Source of the DNA: DATCTV01 sp964400685
Lineage (GTDB): Bacteria > Desulfobacterota > Desulfomonilia > UBA1062
DNA: 16,977 nucleotides
Direction of reading: 5' to 3'
NCBI GenBank assembly: GCA_964400685.1
Contig: CAYNVT010000089.1
Location: 1-16,977 of the forward strand
The position numbers and the translations under genes are program-made. The notes beneath the pieces were generated by a model. It was given only the letters and a program-made list of their open reading frames with translations, did not search any database and was not told the origin of the DNA. Positions 15,899-16,977 of the stretch are shown piece by piece (within the stretch, counting starts at the first letter, position 1; each line of letters opens with the position of its first letter).

Positions 15899-16528
15899 AT
15901 GAGAATAGGCATCTTTGGCGGCACCTTCAATCCTATACACTATGGCCACCTGAGGGCCGCTGAAAATGTCAGGAAAAAGGCCTTTCTTGAAAAGGTCATA
16001 TTTGTTCCGTCACATATCCCGCCGCACAAGGAACTGGCTGATGCAACACCATCAGAAAAGCGCCTTGAGGCCGTCAGGCTTGCTATTTCAGGCAATAGCC
16101 ACCTGGATGTTTCATCATTCGAAGTAGATGCAAAAGGGACCTCTTATTCAATAAAAACAATCGAGCATTTCTCATCCATTTATAAAACGGTTCCTTATTT
16201 TATTCTAGGCCAGGATGCTTTCAATGACATAATGAGCTGGTTTGATGCCAGAAGACTTTTCAGCGTGGCACATTTTATCGTAATGTCACGACCGGGCGCC
16301 AGAAAACATGAGCTTGATGAAATCATGGGACCTTTTGCTAAAATGTTCAGGAAAACACCTGAAGGATATGAGAGCTCTTCAGGCAAGGATATTATATTCA
16401 TTGATGTTGCGCCCAATGATATATCGTCAAGCATCATAAGAGAGTGTATTAAGGCCGGAAAGCCTGTGGCTGAATTTATCCCCCCGGCTGTGGAAAAATA
16501 TATCCGTGAAGAAAGGATGTACATGTGA
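15899..16528 (+). CDS. nadD: Nicotinate-nucleotide adenylyltransferase
   Basis: NadD joins nicotinate mononucleotide to AMP from ATP, the step before NAD synthetase. The 209-residue protein has the nucleotidyltransferase signature GGTFNPIHYGH (7-17), then VPSHIPPHK, a LGQDAF segment, FIVMSRPG, and the C-terminal ISSSIIRE (the ISSTxIR motif, with Ser for Thr). The ATG follows the proA stop with no gap; AAGG lies 6 nt upstream inside the end of proA. The nadD-rsfS-rlmH order is widely conserved in bacteria. Confidence 0.96.
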   Translation: MRIGIFGGTFNPIHYGHLRAAENVRKKAFLEKVIFVPSHIPPHKELADATPSEKRLEAVRLAISGNSHLDVSSFEVDAKGTSYSIKTIEHFSSIYKTVPYFILGQDAFNDIMSWFDARRLFSVAHFIVMSRPGARKHELDEIMGPFAKMFRKTPEGYESSSGKDIIFIDVAPNDISSSIIRECIKAGKPVAEFIPPAVEKYIREERMYM

Positions 16529-16845
16529 ACAGGACTCTGTGGTCACAGATCAAGGAGAAACTTGAAGAGACAAAGGCAAGGGACATCGTTGTGCTGGATG
16601 TCAGGAAGCTCTCATCAATGACTGACTTCATAATAATTGCAACAGGTTCTTCAGACAGGCAGGTCAGGGCCATAGGTGAATATCTCAGGGAGAACGCCGG
16701 CAGACCGTTCAGTACAGAAGGTGCTGAAGAGGGCCGCTGGGTTCTCATGGACTACTTCGATGTAATTGTTCACATCTTTCAGGATGACATGAGGAGATAT
16801 TACGACATCGAAGGCATGTGGTTAAACGCAAAAAGGCTTTCCTGA
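16525..16845 (+). CDS. rsfS: Ribosomal silencing factor RsfS
   Basis: RsfS binds L14 on the large subunit and blocks joining of the subunits when nutrients are low. This 106-residue protein has the family's typical length and segments: ARDIVVLDVRKLSSMTDFII, ATGSSDRQVRAI, GRWVLMDYFDVIVHIF and RRYYDIEGMW. The start is a GTG overlapping the nadD stop by 4 nt (GTGA), with AGGA 7 nt upstream. The next gene begins immediately after its stop. Confidence 0.95.
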   Translation: MNRTLWSQIKEKLEETKARDIVVLDVRKLSSMTDFIIIATGSSDRQVRAIGEYLRENAGRPFSTEGAEEGRWVLMDYFDVIVHIFQDDMRRYYDIEGMWLNAKRLS

Positions 16846-16977
16846 TTGAAGATCGTCTTTAATTTCGCAGGAAAGACATTTAAAGGCCCTGTCAGTGAAC
16901 TTGTCGATGATTACATAAAGAGGATTCAGCGGTATGTCCTGCAGAAATTATCGAGGCAAAATCGATAAAGAAACAGA
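16846..16977 (+). CDS. rlmH: 23S rRNA methyltransferase RlmH, 5' part, frameshifted and cut by window end
   Basis: RlmH methylates pseudouridine 1915 of 23S rRNA. Only the N-terminus is here: residues 1-31 (LKIVFNFAGK, ELVDDYIKRIQRYV) from a TTG start placed directly after the rsfS stop, with AAAGG 9 nt upstream. After the codon at 16936-16938 the frame breaks. As written, translation runs out of family and stops at 16966-16968. One base restored at about 16938-16939 would continue PAEIIEAKSIKK, the expected RlmH sequence. The lost base is most likely a C from a short C run. The family is about 155 residues, so most of the gene is outside the window. Confidence 0.85.

Noticed and set aside
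1..16977. CRISPR array, tRNA, insertion sequence or prophage
   Set aside because: No regularly spaced repeats, tRNA-like folds, transposase or integrase frames or terminal repeats were seen; the coding density is filled by the genes listed.

Overview
The window looks like a piece of a metagenome-assembled or draft genome from a Gram-negative, deltaproteobacterium-like (Desulfobacterota-type) anaerobe. Three things point that way: the gene order rplU-rpmA-obgE-proB-proA-nadD-rsfS-rlmH, which I know from Geobacter-like genomes; a type IV pilus minor-pilin/PilY1 set; and an ADP-forming acyl-CoA synthetase of the kind common in fermentative or syntrophic anaerobes. This placement is inference from gene content. 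A run of ten Ns at 225-234 marks a scaffold gap. A one-base frameshift in rlmH about 40 bases from the right edge also fits draft assembly.

Left part, minus strand (1-10492). Read in the direction of transcription, comEC (DNA-uptake channel) comes first and overlaps pilW by 4 nt (ATGA). It is followed by pilV, pilX, pilY1 and a small secreted protein of unknown function, all closely spaced. This looks like one operon that joins the competence channel to the minor pilins and the pilus-tip adhesin. It ends at a good intrinsic terminator (2621-2654). A probable -10 box right behind the terminator then starts a second unit: an ElyC/YdcF-type DUF218 envelope protein and the acyl-CoA synthetase, which runs off the left edge.

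Middle (10493-11925). Divergent from comEC lies a gene for a glycine-rich putative lipoprotein that I cannot assign to a function. After it, a 138-bp gap holds a perfect 10-bp inverted repeat with a 7-nt spacer, three bases upstream of a consensus TTGACA. I read this as the promoter and possible operator of the ribosomal operon.

Right part, plus strand (11926-16977). Eight tightly packed housekeeping genes follow: ribosomal proteins L21 and L27, the ribosome-assembly GTPase Obg, the first two proline-biosynthesis enzymes (ProB, ProA), NadD (NAD synthesis), RsfS (ribosome silencing) and RlmH (23S rRNA methylation, frameshifted and cut by the window end). Stops and starts touch or overlap at most junctions, so this is one transcription unit with translational coupling.

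I see no tRNA, rRNA, CRISPR array, insertion sequence or phage gene. Nothing here is clearly a new system. The items most worth a second look are the comEC-pilWVXY1 linkage with its small secreted partner, the palindrome at the rplU promoter, the unassigned lipoprotein, and an apparent excess of the word CCTGAA.
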